DNA of 64,000 bases from Synechococcus sp. BSA11S (GCF_014224355.1 NZ_VNWP01000003.1:1-64000), one strand, 5' to 3'. Positions 37,279 through 47,689 are shown, numbered from the stretch's first letter. Numbers and translations are program-made. The notes: generated by a model not told the origin, from the letters alone.

Positions 37279-37324
37279 GGGCTGGAGGCAGGCTCTGGGA
37301 TGCCGATGCTGGCAGCTGGATGGG

Positions 37325-38377
37325 CTAGGGCGTGGCTGGCGGCTCGGCTGGCAGCTCGGCTGGCGGCTCGGCTGGCAGCTGGGTGAGCCCCACCTCCTTG
37401 CCCCAGCCCAGGATCATGCCGGTGATCGGAATCGCCAGGAACACCCCCAGCAGACCCGCCAGCCGCTCGCCGATGAACAGGGCGAAGAACAGCACCACCG
37501 GCCGGATCTCGAGGGCACGGCCCATCACCCGGGGATGCACCAGGTTGTCCTGGATCTGCTGCAGCACCACCGAGGCGATCACCACCTGCAGGGCCAGCCA
37601 CTGACCCTGGGTCAGGAACACCACGGAGCTGGCCAGGATCACCCCGAGGGTGGCGCCGATGCCGGGGATGGCATCAAGCACCCCCACCACGATCGCCAGC
37701 ACCAGGGAGAACTTCACCCCCAGCAGGGCGAACACCAGCAAGCTGGCCACGCTCAGGAAGATCATCAGGGTGATCTGGCCGCGCAGAAACCCCAGGACGT
37801 TCTTCTGGACGCTGCGATCGAAGCGTTCACGCACATCTTCCGGCAGCAGGCGCAGGACCTGGGACCAGGTGGTGCCGTTGTCGATCAGCATGTACGCCAC
37901 GATCACCAGCAGAAACACCCCGCCGAAGACGTTGGTGAAGGCACCACCGATCACCCCCAGGCCGGTGCCGAGGCTGGAGCGCAGCAGCTCCAGCACCTGC
38001 GGGATCTCGATCGTCTTCAGGTAGTTGTGAAAGGGGAGATCGGGGCGTTGCAACCCCAGCACAAGGTCATTGAGCAGGCTGCTGCCCTGGTTGATCAACT
38101 GGAACCCGAGCACCGCCACAAACACGCTGGCCACAGCCAGACCGCCCAGGAGGGTGAGCAGGATCGCCAGGCCCCTGCTGCACCCCAGACGCACCAGCCG
38201 CCGCACCGGATAGTCGAGCAGCACCGCCAGCACCGCCGCCGCCATGAACAGGGTGAGCACCGCCCGGAAATAGTCGATCAGCTGCACCACCGCCCAGCCG
38301 CAGGCCAGCAGCAGCAGGAAGCGCAGCAGCGCGGAGTGGTTGAGCCGCTGCCAGGCCGGGCCGGTGGGGTCGTTCAT
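37325..38377 (-). CDS. AI-2E-family transporter (PerM-like)
   Basis: 350 aa with about eight membrane helices and the family segments GAFTNVFGGVFLLVIVAYML, GVLDAIPGIGATLGVILAS and DNLVHPRVMGRALEIRP. Members export autoinducer-2 or act as ion/permease proteins; picocyanobacterial function is not known. The C-terminus carries a repetitive (PAEL/PAEP)n tail coded by the 12-bp tandem repeat at 37,334-37,380. Confidence 0.88.
   Translation of the reverse strand: MNDPTGPAWQRLNHSALLRFLLLLACGWAVVQLIDYFRAVLTLFMAAAVLAVLLDYPVRRLVRLGCSRGLAILLTLLGGLAVASVFVAVLGFQLINQGSSLLNDLVLGLQRPDLPFHNYLKTIEIPQVLELLRSSLGTGLGVIGGAFTNVFGGVFLLVIVAYMLIDNGTTWSQVLRLLPEDVRERFDRSVQKNVLGFLRGQITLMIFLSVASLLVFALLGVKFSLVLAIVVGVLDAIPGIGATLGVILASSVVFLTQGQWLALQVVIASVVLQQIQDNLVHPRVMGRALEIRPVVLFFALFIGERLAGLLGVFLAIPITGMILGWGKEVGLTQLPAEPPAELPAEPPATP
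37334..37380 (-). repeat. 12-bp tandem repeat coding the transporter tail
   Basis: On the plus strand the unit GGCTGGCGGCTC / GGCTGGCAGCTC is repeated about four times with a 12-base period (37,334, 37,346, 37,358, 37,370). On the coding strand each copy gives four residues (Pro-Ala-Glu-Pro or Pro-Ala-Glu-Leu), so copy-number change would keep the frame and only alter tail length. Confidence 0.9.
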
Positions 38378-38577
38378 GGAGCTGGGGGGGCGACGGGGGG
38401 GGATCCGGCTGCAAAAGAGCGGATTCGCTTAAGACTGAAGCAGCGTGGAGTCAAAGCCACTGCCTAGGGTCTGGGTCCAAGGAAACAGAGTCTCTGAACG
38501 CCACTGCCCTGCTCGAAGGCCCTGCGCCTGAGCCGAACTCCAGCGCAGCCGTCCCCGGCATCCGCTACGCGGACTTC

Positions 38578-39630
38578 GTGATCAAGCCCTACATGCGCAG
38601 CGATGACCGCCTGGCGACCTGGCAGATCCTGAGCACGGTGGGGTCCTACCTGCTGGTCTGGGTGATCACGGTGGTCGCAGCCCGTCACTCGCTCTGGCTC
38701 ACCCCTCCCCTGCTGGTGCTGCTGGTGCTGCTCTCCGGCCGTTGCTTCTCCCTGATGCACGACTGCGGGCACTCATCTCTATTTAGCTCGAAACGCGTGA
38801 ACCGCGCCGTGGGCTTTCTGCTGGGGGTGATCAATGCCATCCCCCAGTACCCCTGGTCGCAGGGGCATGCCTTTCATCACAAACACAACGGCAACTGGGA
38901 TCTCTACCGCGGTCCCTCCGCCCTGATCAGCCTGGAGCACTACGAGCAGCTCAGCCCGCGGGCCCAGGGGGTGTACCGGCTGCTGCGCCACCCGCTGATG
39001 CTCTTCCCGGGCGGCTTCTTCTACCTGGTGATCAAACCCAGGCTGGCCCTGCTGCTGGGATCTGCCCAGTTCCTGGGCCATGCCGCCTCAAGCCTTCGCG
39101 CCGACCGGCGCACCCCAGTGCCCCAGCTGGTGATGTCGTTTCAATCACGCCATTGGTACAGCGGGGCTGAATTCATCGATCTCCTGCTCAACAACATCTG
39201 CGTGATCGCCAGCTGGGTGCTGCTCTGCCACTGGATCGGCGCCGGGCTGTTCTGGAGCCTCTACGCGCTGGTGATGGCCGCCTCGGCGGCCCTGTTCATC
39301 TGCATCTTCTTCGTGCAGCACAACTTCGAAGGCTCCTACGCCCACCGCAGCGAGGGCTGGGACCCCCTCGAAGGGGCGATCGCCGGCACCAGCCTGCTGG
39401 TGCTGCCGGGGATCCTGAACTGGTTCACCGCCGACATCGGCTGCCACAACATCCACCACCTCTGCGAGCGGATCCCCAACTACCACCTGCGGGCCTGCCA
39501 GGAGCGCAATGCCGCCCTGCTGAGCGTGGCCAGGCGCCTGACCATCGCCGACATCCCCCATTGCTTCCAGTACGTGCTCTGGAACCGCGAAGGGGAAAGC
39601 CTGCAGGCCATCCCCACCGCCATGGCCTGA
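38578..39630 (+). CDS. Membrane fatty-acid desaturase-type protein
   Basis: 350 aa from GTG 38578, with three His boxes of membrane di-iron desaturases: HDCGH in RCFSLMHDCGHSSLF, HxxxHH in GHAFHHKHNG, and HNIHH in IGCHNIHHLCERIPNYH. Four hydrophobic segments anchor it. It acts on acyl lipids or possibly another hydrophobic substrate. The coding frame clearly extends upstream (GIRYADF precedes the GTG), and the only plausible start with a spaced AAGGAA (38,479-38,484) is CTG 38494, giving 28 more residues. No ATG, GTG or TTG lies in that frame between about 38,401 and 38,578. Either a CTG start or a nearby frameshift is possible. Confidence 0.85.
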   Translation: MIKPYMRSDDRLATWQILSTVGSYLLVWVITVVAARHSLWLTPPLLVLLVLLSGRCFSLMHDCGHSSLFSSKRVNRAVGFLLGVINAIPQYPWSQGHAFHHKHNGNWDLYRGPSALISLEHYEQLSPRAQGVYRLLRHPLMLFPGGFFYLVIKPRLALLLGSAQFLGHAASSLRADRRTPVPQLVMSFQSRHWYSGAEFIDLLLNNICVIASWVLLCHWIGAGLFWSLYALVMAASAALFICIFFVQHNFEGSYAHRSEGWDPLEGAIAGTSLLVLPGILNWFTADIGCHNIHHLCERIPNYHLRACQERNAALLSVARRLTIADIPHCFQYVLWNREGESLQAIPTAMA

Positions 39631-39714
39631 GGGGCCCTTAAAAAAGCTGTGGCATCCCTGGGCCGAAGCCGACACCAGCGATAAGTTCAGCCGATCCCCC
39701 GCACAGGACCCGTC

Positions 39715-39906
39715 ATGGGCATGGGTGAACTGTTCCTCGAGAGCCTCTCCACCGGTGTGATCACCGAAGAGGAGATCAACTGGGTGGCGGCTCAGCAGAG
39801 TGCCTTCAACCGCCAGGAGGAAGCGGCAGCCCTCAAACTGGGCCGCCTGCTCGACGCCGGCCGGATCCAGATCGGCTGCCGCGTGCCCCCCGCCTCGGCA
39901 GCCTGA
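39715..39906 (+). CDS. Small conserved cyanobacterial protein
   Basis: 63 aa, starting MGMGELFLESLSTGVITEE, then INWVAAQQSAFNRQEEAAALKLGRLLD; all-helical and acidic at first, with a basic centre. I recall homologues of this size in Synechococcus and Prochlorococcus genomes, with no known function. It is preceded by an A-rich tract (39,641-39,646). Confidence 0.7.
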   Translation: MGMGELFLESLSTGVITEEEINWVAAQQSAFNRQEEAAALKLGRLLDAGRIQIGCRVPPASAA

Positions 39907-39916
39907 TCGGCCAGCC

Positions 39917-40414
39917 TTAGATCAGCTCAGGATGGGCCGGATCCCCCTTGAACGGGCCCTGCACACAGGATGTGATCCAGCCCCCGTAGAAGCCTCCCGG
40001 CTGGGGAATCACCGCTTCCCCATCCAGCCAGCAGCCATCCATCAGCGCCGGGTAGACCGCAAACCAGCCGGCGAGGGCCGCAAAGGCAGGAGTTGGCTGC
40101 GGGTATGACCACACCGCCCGCTCAATGCGGCGCTCACCCACCACCACGTCGTAGTAGTGGGCCAGGCCCTTCCACTCGCAGAAGCTGCGCCCGGCGGCCG
40201 GCTGCAGCAGCTCCAGGCGCACATCCTCCGGTGGCAGGTAATGGGTGGGGGGATGGAAGGTCTCGAGCACCCGCAGCGAGCGGCGGGATTCCGCCAGCCG
40301 TTCACCCAGGGCCCGCACCTCAACCAGGGCCTCACTGGCCACCAGCGCCGGTGGACGTGGATAGTCACAGGCCCGCTCACGCTCCAGGCCTTTCCACGGC
40401 TCTGTGCTCCCCAT
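39917..40414 (-). CDS. DUF427-family protein (longer member)
   Basis: 165 aa from ATG 40414. The DUF427 core is SFCEWKGLAHYYDVVVGERR with WSYPQPTPAFAALAGWFAVYP, closely paralleling the protein at 35,862-36,140. It has an extra N-terminal about 65 residues (TFHPPTHYLPPEDVRLELLQP) and a C-terminal extension ending GPFKGDPAHPELI. Function is unknown. The upstream open frame to 40,804 is antisense to the rhomboid gene. It is divergent from that gene by 30 bases. Confidence 0.85.
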   Translation of the reverse strand: MGSTEPWKGLERERACDYPRPPALVASEALVEVRALGERLAESRRSLRVLETFHPPTHYLPPEDVRLELLQPAAGRSFCEWKGLAHYYDVVVGERRIERAVWSYPQPTPAFAALAGWFAVYPALMDGCWLDGEAVIPQPGGFYGGWITSCVQGPFKGDPAHPELI

Positions 40415-40444
40415 TCGCTGGCCCCGGCCACGACAATGGTCAGC

Positions 40445-41050
40445 ATGGCCAACCCCTCCCCCGTTCGGCAGCGTCGAGGTCTGGATCGCCTCCTGGCCCG
40501 CCTCGGCGGCACCGCCGTGATTCCCCTGCTGATCCTCTCGGTGGCCTGGGGCCAGGAACTGATCGATCAGATCGTCTTTGGGGGGCGCTGGAACCTTCCC
40601 ATGCTCCCGGGGGGGTCGTTCCTGGGGGTCCTCACCGCACCGTTCAGCCATGGGGATCTGGGCCACCTGCTGGGGAACAGCCTCTGGTTCCTGCCGCTGT
40701 CCTGGCTGGTGCTGCTCAAGAGCTGGCACGATTACCTGGCCGTCTGGGTGGGGGTGTACCTGATGGCGATCCCGGTGTGGCTGTTCTCCAGCAATGGAAG
40801 CCATGGGCTCTCAGGAGTGGTCTTCGCCCTGGTGGGCTACCTGGTGGTGATCGGGTTCCTGGAGAGGCGGCCCCTGCCCCTGCTGCTCTCACTGTTCAGC
40901 CTGGTGAGCTATGGCGGTTTCCTGCCGGGCCTGCTGCCCTTCTTCACCCCGGCCGGGGTGAGCTGGGTGGGCCACCTGAGCGGCTTCGCCGGTGGGGTGC
41001 TCGCGGCCCTGGCCGTTTACCGGGAACCGGCGCAGGCGGCCCGGAGATGA
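40445..41050 (+). CDS. Rhomboid-family intramembrane serine protease
   Basis: 201 aa (ATG 40436 would add three) with six hydrophobic segments. The catalytic Ser is in GSHGLSGVVFALVGY (GLSG motif) and the His in GVSWVGHLSGFAGGV. SHGDLGHLLGNSLWFLPLSW corresponds to the loop-1/His region. Rhomboids cleave membrane helices; substrates are unknown. The stop is followed seven bases later by a zinc-ribbon membrane protein. Confidence 0.87.
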   Translation: MANPSPVRQRRGLDRLLARLGGTAVIPLLILSVAWGQELIDQIVFGGRWNLPMLPGGSFLGVLTAPFSHGDLGHLLGNSLWFLPLSWLVLLKSWHDYLAVWVGVYLMAIPVWLFSSNGSHGLSGVVFALVGYLVVIGFLERRPLPLLLSLFSLVSYGGFLPGLLPFFTPAGVSWVGHLSGFAGGVLAALAVYREPAQAARR

Positions 41051-41057
41051 GGCGCTG

Positions 41058-41333
41058 ATGTCCTGCCCCCGCTGCGGAAGCTGGGAAGTTCGGCGCGACC
41101 GCAGCCTGGCCGGTCGCATGGTCTGTGGCCGCTGCAGCCTGCCGCTTGGGCCGGGCGCCAGCCAGGGAACCGGTGGATCGCGCCGCCTCAACCTGCTGCA
41201 GGGTGGCCGGGGCCAGCGACGGCACTGGCTGCTGCCCATGGCCTTGCTGCTGGGCCTCGGCGCCCTTCTGGCCTGGCTGAGCGAGCAGCCGCAGCCGAGT
41301 CGAGCTCCCTACGGCCAGGAGCGACTGCGCTGA
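41058..41333 (+). CDS. Small zinc-ribbon membrane protein
   Basis: 91 aa. The N-terminus has two Cys pairs (SCPRCGSWEV and MVCGRCSLPLG) spaced like a zinc ribbon. A single membrane helix (LLPMALLLGLGALLAWL) follows near residue 65. It is probably cotranscribed with the rhomboid gene. Function unknown. Confidence 0.75.
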   Translation: MSCPRCGSWEVRRDRSLAGRMVCGRCSLPLGPGASQGTGGSRRLNLLQGGRGQRRHWLLPMALLLGLGALLAWLSEQPQPSRAPYGQERLR

Positions 41334-41344
41334 GGGCAGGGCCG

Positions 41345-41590
41345 TCAGCCGGGAATGAACGTGCGCAGGCGGCGGGCTTCGAGGCCGGCACGCTGCTGCA
41401 GCTCCACGTCGCTCAGCTGGGCCTCCTCCCGCTGCTGGGCGGCGAGCACATCACGCTCCTCGAGGGGGAACCCCTCCTGGCGCGCCAGCTGCAGGAAGGC
41501 CTCCAGGTCGAGCGGCTGCTGCAGGCGCTCCTGCAGGGGAGCTGAGCAGCGGGCGTGGAGCAGGAAGGCATCCAGGTGCTCAAGGCTCAC
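41345..41590 (-). CDS. Nif11-domain peptide
   Basis: From GTG 41590 the product is 81 aa: LEHLDAFLLHARCSAPLQER, then LDLEAFLQLARQEGFPL, the helical Nif11 leader pattern (residue-count, short-hydrophobic, A-x-x-x-G-F/Y). Nif11 domains serve as leaders of nitrile-hydratase-type RiPP precursors or occur as stand-alone proteins. The C-terminal part (QQRAGLEARRLRTFIPG) has no Gly-Gly cleavage motif or Cys-rich core, and no modification enzyme is nearby, so a stand-alone role is more likely. The frame is open to 41698, opposite the channel gene end. Confidence 0.7.
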   Translation of the reverse strand: MSLEHLDAFLLHARCSAPLQERLQQPLDLEAFLQLARQEGFPLEERDVLAAQQREEAQLSDVELQQRAGLEARRLRTFIPG

Positions 41591-41645
41591 GGGAAGGGAT
41601 CCAGATGACCTCCGTACTAGCCCAACCTGGGGCCCATCGGCGAAT

Positions 41646-42431
41646 TCAGGCCCCTGGGGGGCCGTCGGAGTCGTCGCCGACGGCGTTGCCTGCGGCATAG
41701 CGCCCGATCAGCAATCCCATCACCACGGCGATGTAGATCGGGCCGATCACGCTGAAAGCCACGGCACTCATCCGGGAGAGTGGAGTGGTCGGAACAAAGT
41801 CCCCGAAGCCCACCGTGCTCAGGCAGACGAAGGCGAAGTAGTTGAGACGGGAAAAATCCATCAGCTGCACCAGGGGGCTGGCCTGGCTGATCGGGCCGGT
41901 TTTCGACAAGGCCGATGCGTCATCGTGCAGGCTGATGAAACTGCCGTTCTGGATCGTCTCAAGACCCGTGAACAGCAGACCGGCTGTGAGGCCCAGCAGC
42001 AGGTAGCCCGAGATAGCCCCCATCAGCACCCGTCCGTTCACCTGCTGTTCCTCGGCCAGAAATCCCACCAGACGCAGCACGCTCCAGCCTGCGAACAGGG
42101 TGGTGAGCACGAGCAAGGGCCAGCCGCTTTCCCGGTGCGACATCGGGGTCAAGAGCCAGAACCACTGGGCCAGCAGAGCCGCAAGGCCGAGCAGTCGAAA
42201 AGGAGCATCCAGGGGATTGACCTTGCCGCCGTGGCGGATCGAGCCCTCCAGTTCGACCGTCAGCAGCAGAGTGGCCAGGCTGTAGCCCAGCCCGGACAGA
42301 CTGTGCAGGTTTCTGGGCAGAGCCAGGCAGACCATCACGAACACGGTCACCAGCAGCAGGTGCCGGTAGAAGCGATGACGGCGCCGCAGGCGTGACTCGC
42401 TGGAATGGCTGGCGCGGAAAGGAAAGCGCAA
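41646..42431 (-). CDS. Potassium-channel-like ion channel protein
   Basis: 261 aa with about six hydrophobic segments. The pore loop has the selectivity-filter signature STVGFGDFVPTTP followed by the inner helix AVAFSVIGPIYIAVVMGLLIG. It has no cytoplasmic RCK domain. The N-terminus is strongly basic (RASHSSESRLRRRHRFYRH). Likely a two-pore-helix or small K+ channel in the cytoplasmic membrane. Confidence 0.85.
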   Translation of the reverse strand: MRFPFRASHSSESRLRRRHRFYRHLLLVTVFVMVCLALPRNLHSLSGLGYSLATLLLTVELEGSIRHGGKVNPLDAPFRLLGLAALLAQWFWLLTPMSHRESGWPLLVLTTLFAGWSVLRLVGFLAEEQQVNGRVLMGAISGYLLLGLTAGLLFTGLETIQNGSFISLHDDASALSKTGPISQASPLVQLMDFSRLNYFAFVCLSTVGFGDFVPTTPLSRMSAVAFSVIGPIYIAVVMGLLIGRYAAGNAVGDDSDGPPGA

Positions 42432-42517
42432 GGGAATCAGCGGAGCTGGCGAAGAGAGGTGATCAAGCCGGGATGCGATCCTGCATTGTGACGAAAGCGA
42501 GGCGCTGAGCCAGCCCT

Positions 42518-43150
42518 TCAGCCGAAGAAGGAGAGCTGCTCCCTGGAGCGTGGCGGCGGGACCGCCTCCCAGCCACTGGGATCCCAGCCACTGAGCAGGG
42601 GTTGGAGAGCCCGCAGACCGGCCCCATCGGTCGGCGCCAGCCAGGCCTGCTCAAGGCCATCGGGAAGCAGCACCGGCATGCGCTGGTGCAGGGGCTGAAC
42701 CAGGGCGTTGGGGCTGGTGGTGAGCACGCAGCAGCTCTCCAGTTCGCTGCCATCGGGTCCGATCCAACGGTCCCAGAGTCCCGCCAGCCAGAAGGGTCGC
42801 CGGTCGAGCCGGCGGATCAGCCAGCCCTTCTCCAGAAAGCCATCGGCGGGGGGCAGACAGCGGCGGTGGCGCCAGGCCCCGCGGAAGGAGGCCTTCTCGG
42901 CCACGGTTTCGCTGCGGGCGTTGAAGGGCCGGGGCGCGTTGAGCGGATCCCTGGCCCACTCCGGCAGCAGACCCCAGAGCATCAGGGCACTGGCGATCAG
43001 GCCATGCTCCTGACGCAGGGCCAGCACCGGCTCACCGGGCTGTATCAGGGTCCTGGGCGCGTAATGACGCTCCAGCTCCGCAGGCAGCCGCCCCCCCAGC
43101 CTTGGCAGCAGCTGATCAAGGGCGGTGGTGAGGCAGAACCGACCACACAT
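42518..43150 (-). CDS. SOS response-associated peptidase / abasic-site protein (SRAP, YedK-like)
   Basis: 210 aa beginning MCGRFCLTT; the Cys2 exposed after Met removal crosslinks abasic sites in single-stranded DNA. FNARSETVAEKASFRGAW and LHQRMPVLLP are the other SRAP signatures. The usual GFYEW-type block is GFLEKGW here. It is divergent from ftsH by 122 bases. Confidence 0.92.
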   Translation of the reverse strand: MCGRFCLTTALDQLLPRLGGRLPAELERHYAPRTLIQPGEPVLALRQEHGLIASALMLWGLLPEWARDPLNAPRPFNARSETVAEKASFRGAWRHRRCLPPADGFLEKGWLIRRLDRRPFWLAGLWDRWIGPDGSELESCCVLTTSPNALVQPLHQRMPVLLPDGLEQAWLAPTDGAGLRALQPLLSGWDPSGWEAVPPPRSREQLSFFG

Positions 43151-43272
43151 GGCGCCCAGGGAACGCTGACGTGCAGCCTAGGTCTGCCGTGACGTTCGGT
43201 TCTCACTCCCGCCAGAGGGGGCGATGCCCCAGCCCCTGCGCCTAGTTTGGCTCCATTGCTGCGCCCGCCCCC

Positions 43273-45153
<1,881 letters not shown>

Positions 45154-45161
45154 TCCACCCC

Positions 45162-45191
45162 TTGACGCGGGGGCACCCGCTCCCCGATAAG
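45162..45191 (+). promoter_or_regulatory. Possible sigma-70-type promoter of argF
   Basis: TTGACG at 45,162-45,167 and GATAAG at 45,186-45,191 are separated by 18 bases in the short gap after ftsH. The -10 matches four of six consensus positions. A start near 45,198 would leave about 14 untranslated bases before the argF ATG. Confidence 0.4.
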
Positions 45192-45211
45192 AGTTCTTTG
45201 GACATGGGGTC

Positions 45212-46183
45212 ATGGGGCCGCCGTTCAGCCAGCGCTTTCCCGCTCTCGCCCCTTTGCGAGGCGGGGATCTGCTGTCTTCTGCGGACCTGGGAGCTGAAGA
45301 GACCCTGGCACTGCTGGTGCTTGCCGCTGAGTTCAAGCGTGGTTCTCTCCGTCTTGATCTCAGCGGCAAGGCGCTCGGCCTGATCTTCACCAAGGCTTCC
45401 ACCCGAACCCGGGTCAGCTTCTCCGTGGCCATGGGCCGCCTGGGGGGCCAGGTGCTGGACCTCAACCCCTCCGTCACCCAGGTGGGGCGAGGCGAGCCGG
45501 TGGCCGACACCGCCCGGGTGCTCAGCCGCTACGTGGACGCTCTGGCGATCCGCACGTTCGAGCAACGCGAACTGGCCGACTACGCCCACTGGGCCTCGGT
45601 CCCGGTGATCAACGCCCTCACCGATCTCGAGCACCCCTGCCAGGCCCTGGCCGATCTGCTCACCATCCGCGAGAACTTCGGTGACCTGAAGGGGCTCACC
45701 CTCACCTACGTGGGTGACGGCAACAACATGGCCCACTCCCTGATGCTCAGCGGCGCCCTGCTGGGGATGCATGTGCGGGTGGCCTGCCCCGAGGGCTTCT
45801 GCCCCGATCCGGCCGTGCTCGACCAGGCCCGGAAGCTGGCGGGCCGCGCCGCCACGATCTCTGTGCTGCACGAGCCGGTGCCGGCGGTGCGGGATGCCCA
45901 GGTGCTCTACACCGATGTCTGGGCCTCGATGGGCCAGGAGCAGGAGCAGCAACAGCGTCTTCAGGCCTTTGCGGGCTTCTGCGTGGATGAGGCCCTGCTG
46001 GCGGAAGCCGACCCGCGCGCCATCGTGCTGCATTGCCTGCCGGCCCACCGCGGCGAGGAAATCAGCGCCGGCGTGATCGAGGGAAGCGCCAGCCGGGTGT
46101 TCGATCAGGCCGAGAACCGCCTGCATGTGCAGCAGGCGCTGCTGGCGGCCCTGCTGGCTGATCCCAACACGCCCTGCTCCTGA
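45212..46183 (+). CDS. argF: Ornithine carbamoyltransferase
   Basis: 323 aa. The carbamoyl-phosphate loop is KASTRTRVSFSVAMGRLGG. The ornithine pocket includes LTDLEHPCQALADLL (HPCQ), and the catalytic Cys lies in VLHCLPAHRGEEI. It forms citrulline in arginine synthesis. ATG 45212 gives the usual N-terminus; ATG 45204 is in another frame. lexA follows after 73 bases. Confidence 0.96.
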   Translation: MGPPFSQRFPALAPLRGGDLLSSADLGAEETLALLVLAAEFKRGSLRLDLSGKALGLIFTKASTRTRVSFSVAMGRLGGQVLDLNPSVTQVGRGEPVADTARVLSRYVDALAIRTFEQRELADYAHWASVPVINALTDLEHPCQALADLLTIRENFGDLKGLTLTYVGDGNNMAHSLMLSGALLGMHVRVACPEGFCPDPAVLDQARKLAGRAATISVLHEPVPAVRDAQVLYTDVWASMGQEQEQQQRLQAFAGFCVDEALLAEADPRAIVLHCLPAHRGEEISAGVIEGSASRVFDQAENRLHVQQALLAALLADPNTPCS

Positions 46184-46256
46184 TCGGGGTCCCCCGGGGG
46201 GTGGACAACGGCCACGCCTGGGGGAACACTGGTGACATGGTTCATCCGTACTGCCG

Positions 46257-46895
46257 GTGATCGTCTCCTCCAGGCCAGCCGCTCCCAGCGGGCAGGACCT
46301 CACCAGCGCCCAGCAGGAGCTCTACGACTGGCTGGTGGATTACATCCAGCAGCACCGCCACAGCCCCTCGATCCGTCAGATGATGGAGGCGATGGGGCTT
46401 CGCTCCCCGGCACCGATTCAGAGCCGGCTGCGGCACCTGCAGCAGAAGGGCTGGATCACCTGGCAGGAAGGCCAGGCCCGCACCCTTCAACTGCTGGGCC
46501 CTGCCCAGGCAGGGGGGATTCCCCTGCTCGGCTCGGTGGCGGCCGGCGGCCTGATCGAAAGCTTCGACGATGTGCAGGAGCGCCTTGATCTGGCTTCGCT
46601 GCTGGACACCCGCGGCCTGTTCGCCCTCACCGTCAACGGCGACAGCATGGTGGAGGCCCACATCGACGATGGCGACATCGTGCTGATGGAGCCCGTGAAC
46701 GACCCATCCCGGCTCCGGCCGGGCACGATCGTGGCGGCCCATGTGGCCGGCAGTGGCACCACCTTGAAGCACTTCAGCCGCCAGGGAGGGAAGGTGCGAC
46801 TGGAAGCGGCCAACCCGGCCTATGCACCGATCGAACTGGAGGCCGACCAGGTCACCGTCCAGGGGCGGATGGTGGCCGTCTGGCGCCAGGTCTGA
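46257..46895 (+). CDS. lexA: LexA-family transcriptional repressor
   Basis: 212 aa. The N-terminal winged helix has LYDWLVDYIQQHRHSPSIRQ and APIQSRLRHLQQKGWI. The cleavage site is Ala-Gly in GSVAAGGLIE, the catalytic Ser is in NGDSMVEAHI and the Lys in GTTLKHFSRQG, so autocleavage appears intact. In cyanobacteria LexA also controls carbon metabolism and other genes. GTG 46257 is the start. No classical SOS box is visible upstream. Confidence 0.95.
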   Translation: MIVSSRPAAPSGQDLTSAQQELYDWLVDYIQQHRHSPSIRQMMEAMGLRSPAPIQSRLRHLQQKGWITWQEGQARTLQLLGPAQAGGIPLLGSVAAGGLIESFDDVQERLDLASLLDTRGLFALTVNGDSMVEAHIDDGDIVLMEPVNDPSRLRPGTIVAAHVAGSGTTLKHFSRQGGKVRLEAANPAYAPIELEADQVTVQGRMVAVWRQV

Positions 46896-47020
46896 GCGCA
46901 ACTCCTGGGCCCACCCTCGGCCGTGGGGGTGAACCGCTGCGTTGTAAGCTCTTCTGGTGCCAACGCGAGGGTCCAAGGGCCCAGCCGATCGACCAGCGTT
47001 CGGTTCGCCAGGCCACCCAT

Positions 47021-47093
47021 GGGGCCATAGCTCAGCTGGTAGAGCACCTGCATGGCATGCAGGGGGTCAGCGGTTCGAGTCCGCTTGGCTCCA
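47021..47093 (+). tRNA. tRNA-Ala (anticodon GGC)
   Basis: A 73-base cloverleaf: acceptor stem GGGGCCA/TGGCTCC (one G-T wobble), D arm with GCTCAGCTGGTAGAGC, anticodon stem CCTGC/GCAGG around the loop ATGGCAT (anticodon GGC, Ala), and T arm GGTTCGAGTCC. The discriminator is A and no CCA is encoded. A hairpin terminator follows ten bases later, and mobile-element debris begins about 150 bases further on. Confidence 0.96.
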
Positions 47094-47102
47094 TCCTGAA
47101 AT

Positions 47103-47125
47103 TCCAGGCTTGTCCTGGATTTTTT
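47103..47125 (+). terminator. Rho-independent terminator after tRNA-Ala
   Basis: TCCAGG at 47,103-47,108 pairs with CCTGGA at 47,114-47,119 across a five-base loop, followed by six T residues, and more T-runs shortly after (47,127-47,132). Position and form fit termination of the tRNA transcript. Confidence 0.85.
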
Positions 47126-47249
47126 AGTTTTTGGCGCAATGTTTCCTGCAACATCGTGGCCCCCAGCGGCTGGGGCATAGCCGTTCGTCGAGGCCAGTGC
47201 CTGCTCGCCAGCACGGAACGCACGTTGCCAAAGAGCAGCTGCCGCCGAG

Positions 47250-47689
47250 AGGATTCCCGTGATCGATCAATTCCCTGGGCACCGCATCGGCTGCCATCGC
47301 GTCGCCCTGCTCATGCAACGGGCTGAGATCAAAGCCAGGAGCCGCAAGGTGTTCAGCCCTTGCTCCAGGGTCAGCAGGGGAGCCAGCCGGGGCTACCGAC
47401 TACCACGGAGCTGAGGCAACGCGAGATCGTCTACGGCATGTCTACCAACGGTTGCTACTGGGACAACACAGTGGTGGAGAGCATCTTCATCAACCTGCTA
47501 TTGAAACTCGACCTTGATGACAATCAAGAAGCCCTGATTACACTCCTGCAGTTGCAGCGTGATCTGGCCATCTGGGTCGGGTGTTACGACAACCGCGAGC
47601 GCCGCCATTCAACGATCGGTTACCGCAGCCCGATCGGCGACGAGCAGAGGCTCATCGCCGCACCTGCACTCACCCCTGTGATTCCCTGA
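47250..47689 (+). pseudogene. Remnant of an IS3-family transposase (OrfB)
   Basis: Two pieces in different frames. The first (about 47,274-47,350) reads GHRIGCHRVALLMQRAEIKA, the OrfB helix-turn-helix segment. The second (47,360-47,689) holds STNGCYWDNTVVESIFINLL and WVGCYDNRERRHSTIGYRSP, the DDE-type integrase tail ending in the R-R-H-S-x-x-G-Y-x-S-P motif. The central catalytic region is missing and a frameshift separates the pieces. No OrfA or inverted repeats are recognisable. This is an old, inactive insertion sequence next to tRNA-Ala. Confidence 0.8.

Noticed and set aside
46184-46256. LexA box or terminator in the argF-lexA gap (CCCCCGGGGG palindrome)
   Set aside because: The palindrome lacks a T-run and nothing resembles the cyanobacterial AGTAC-type SOS box.
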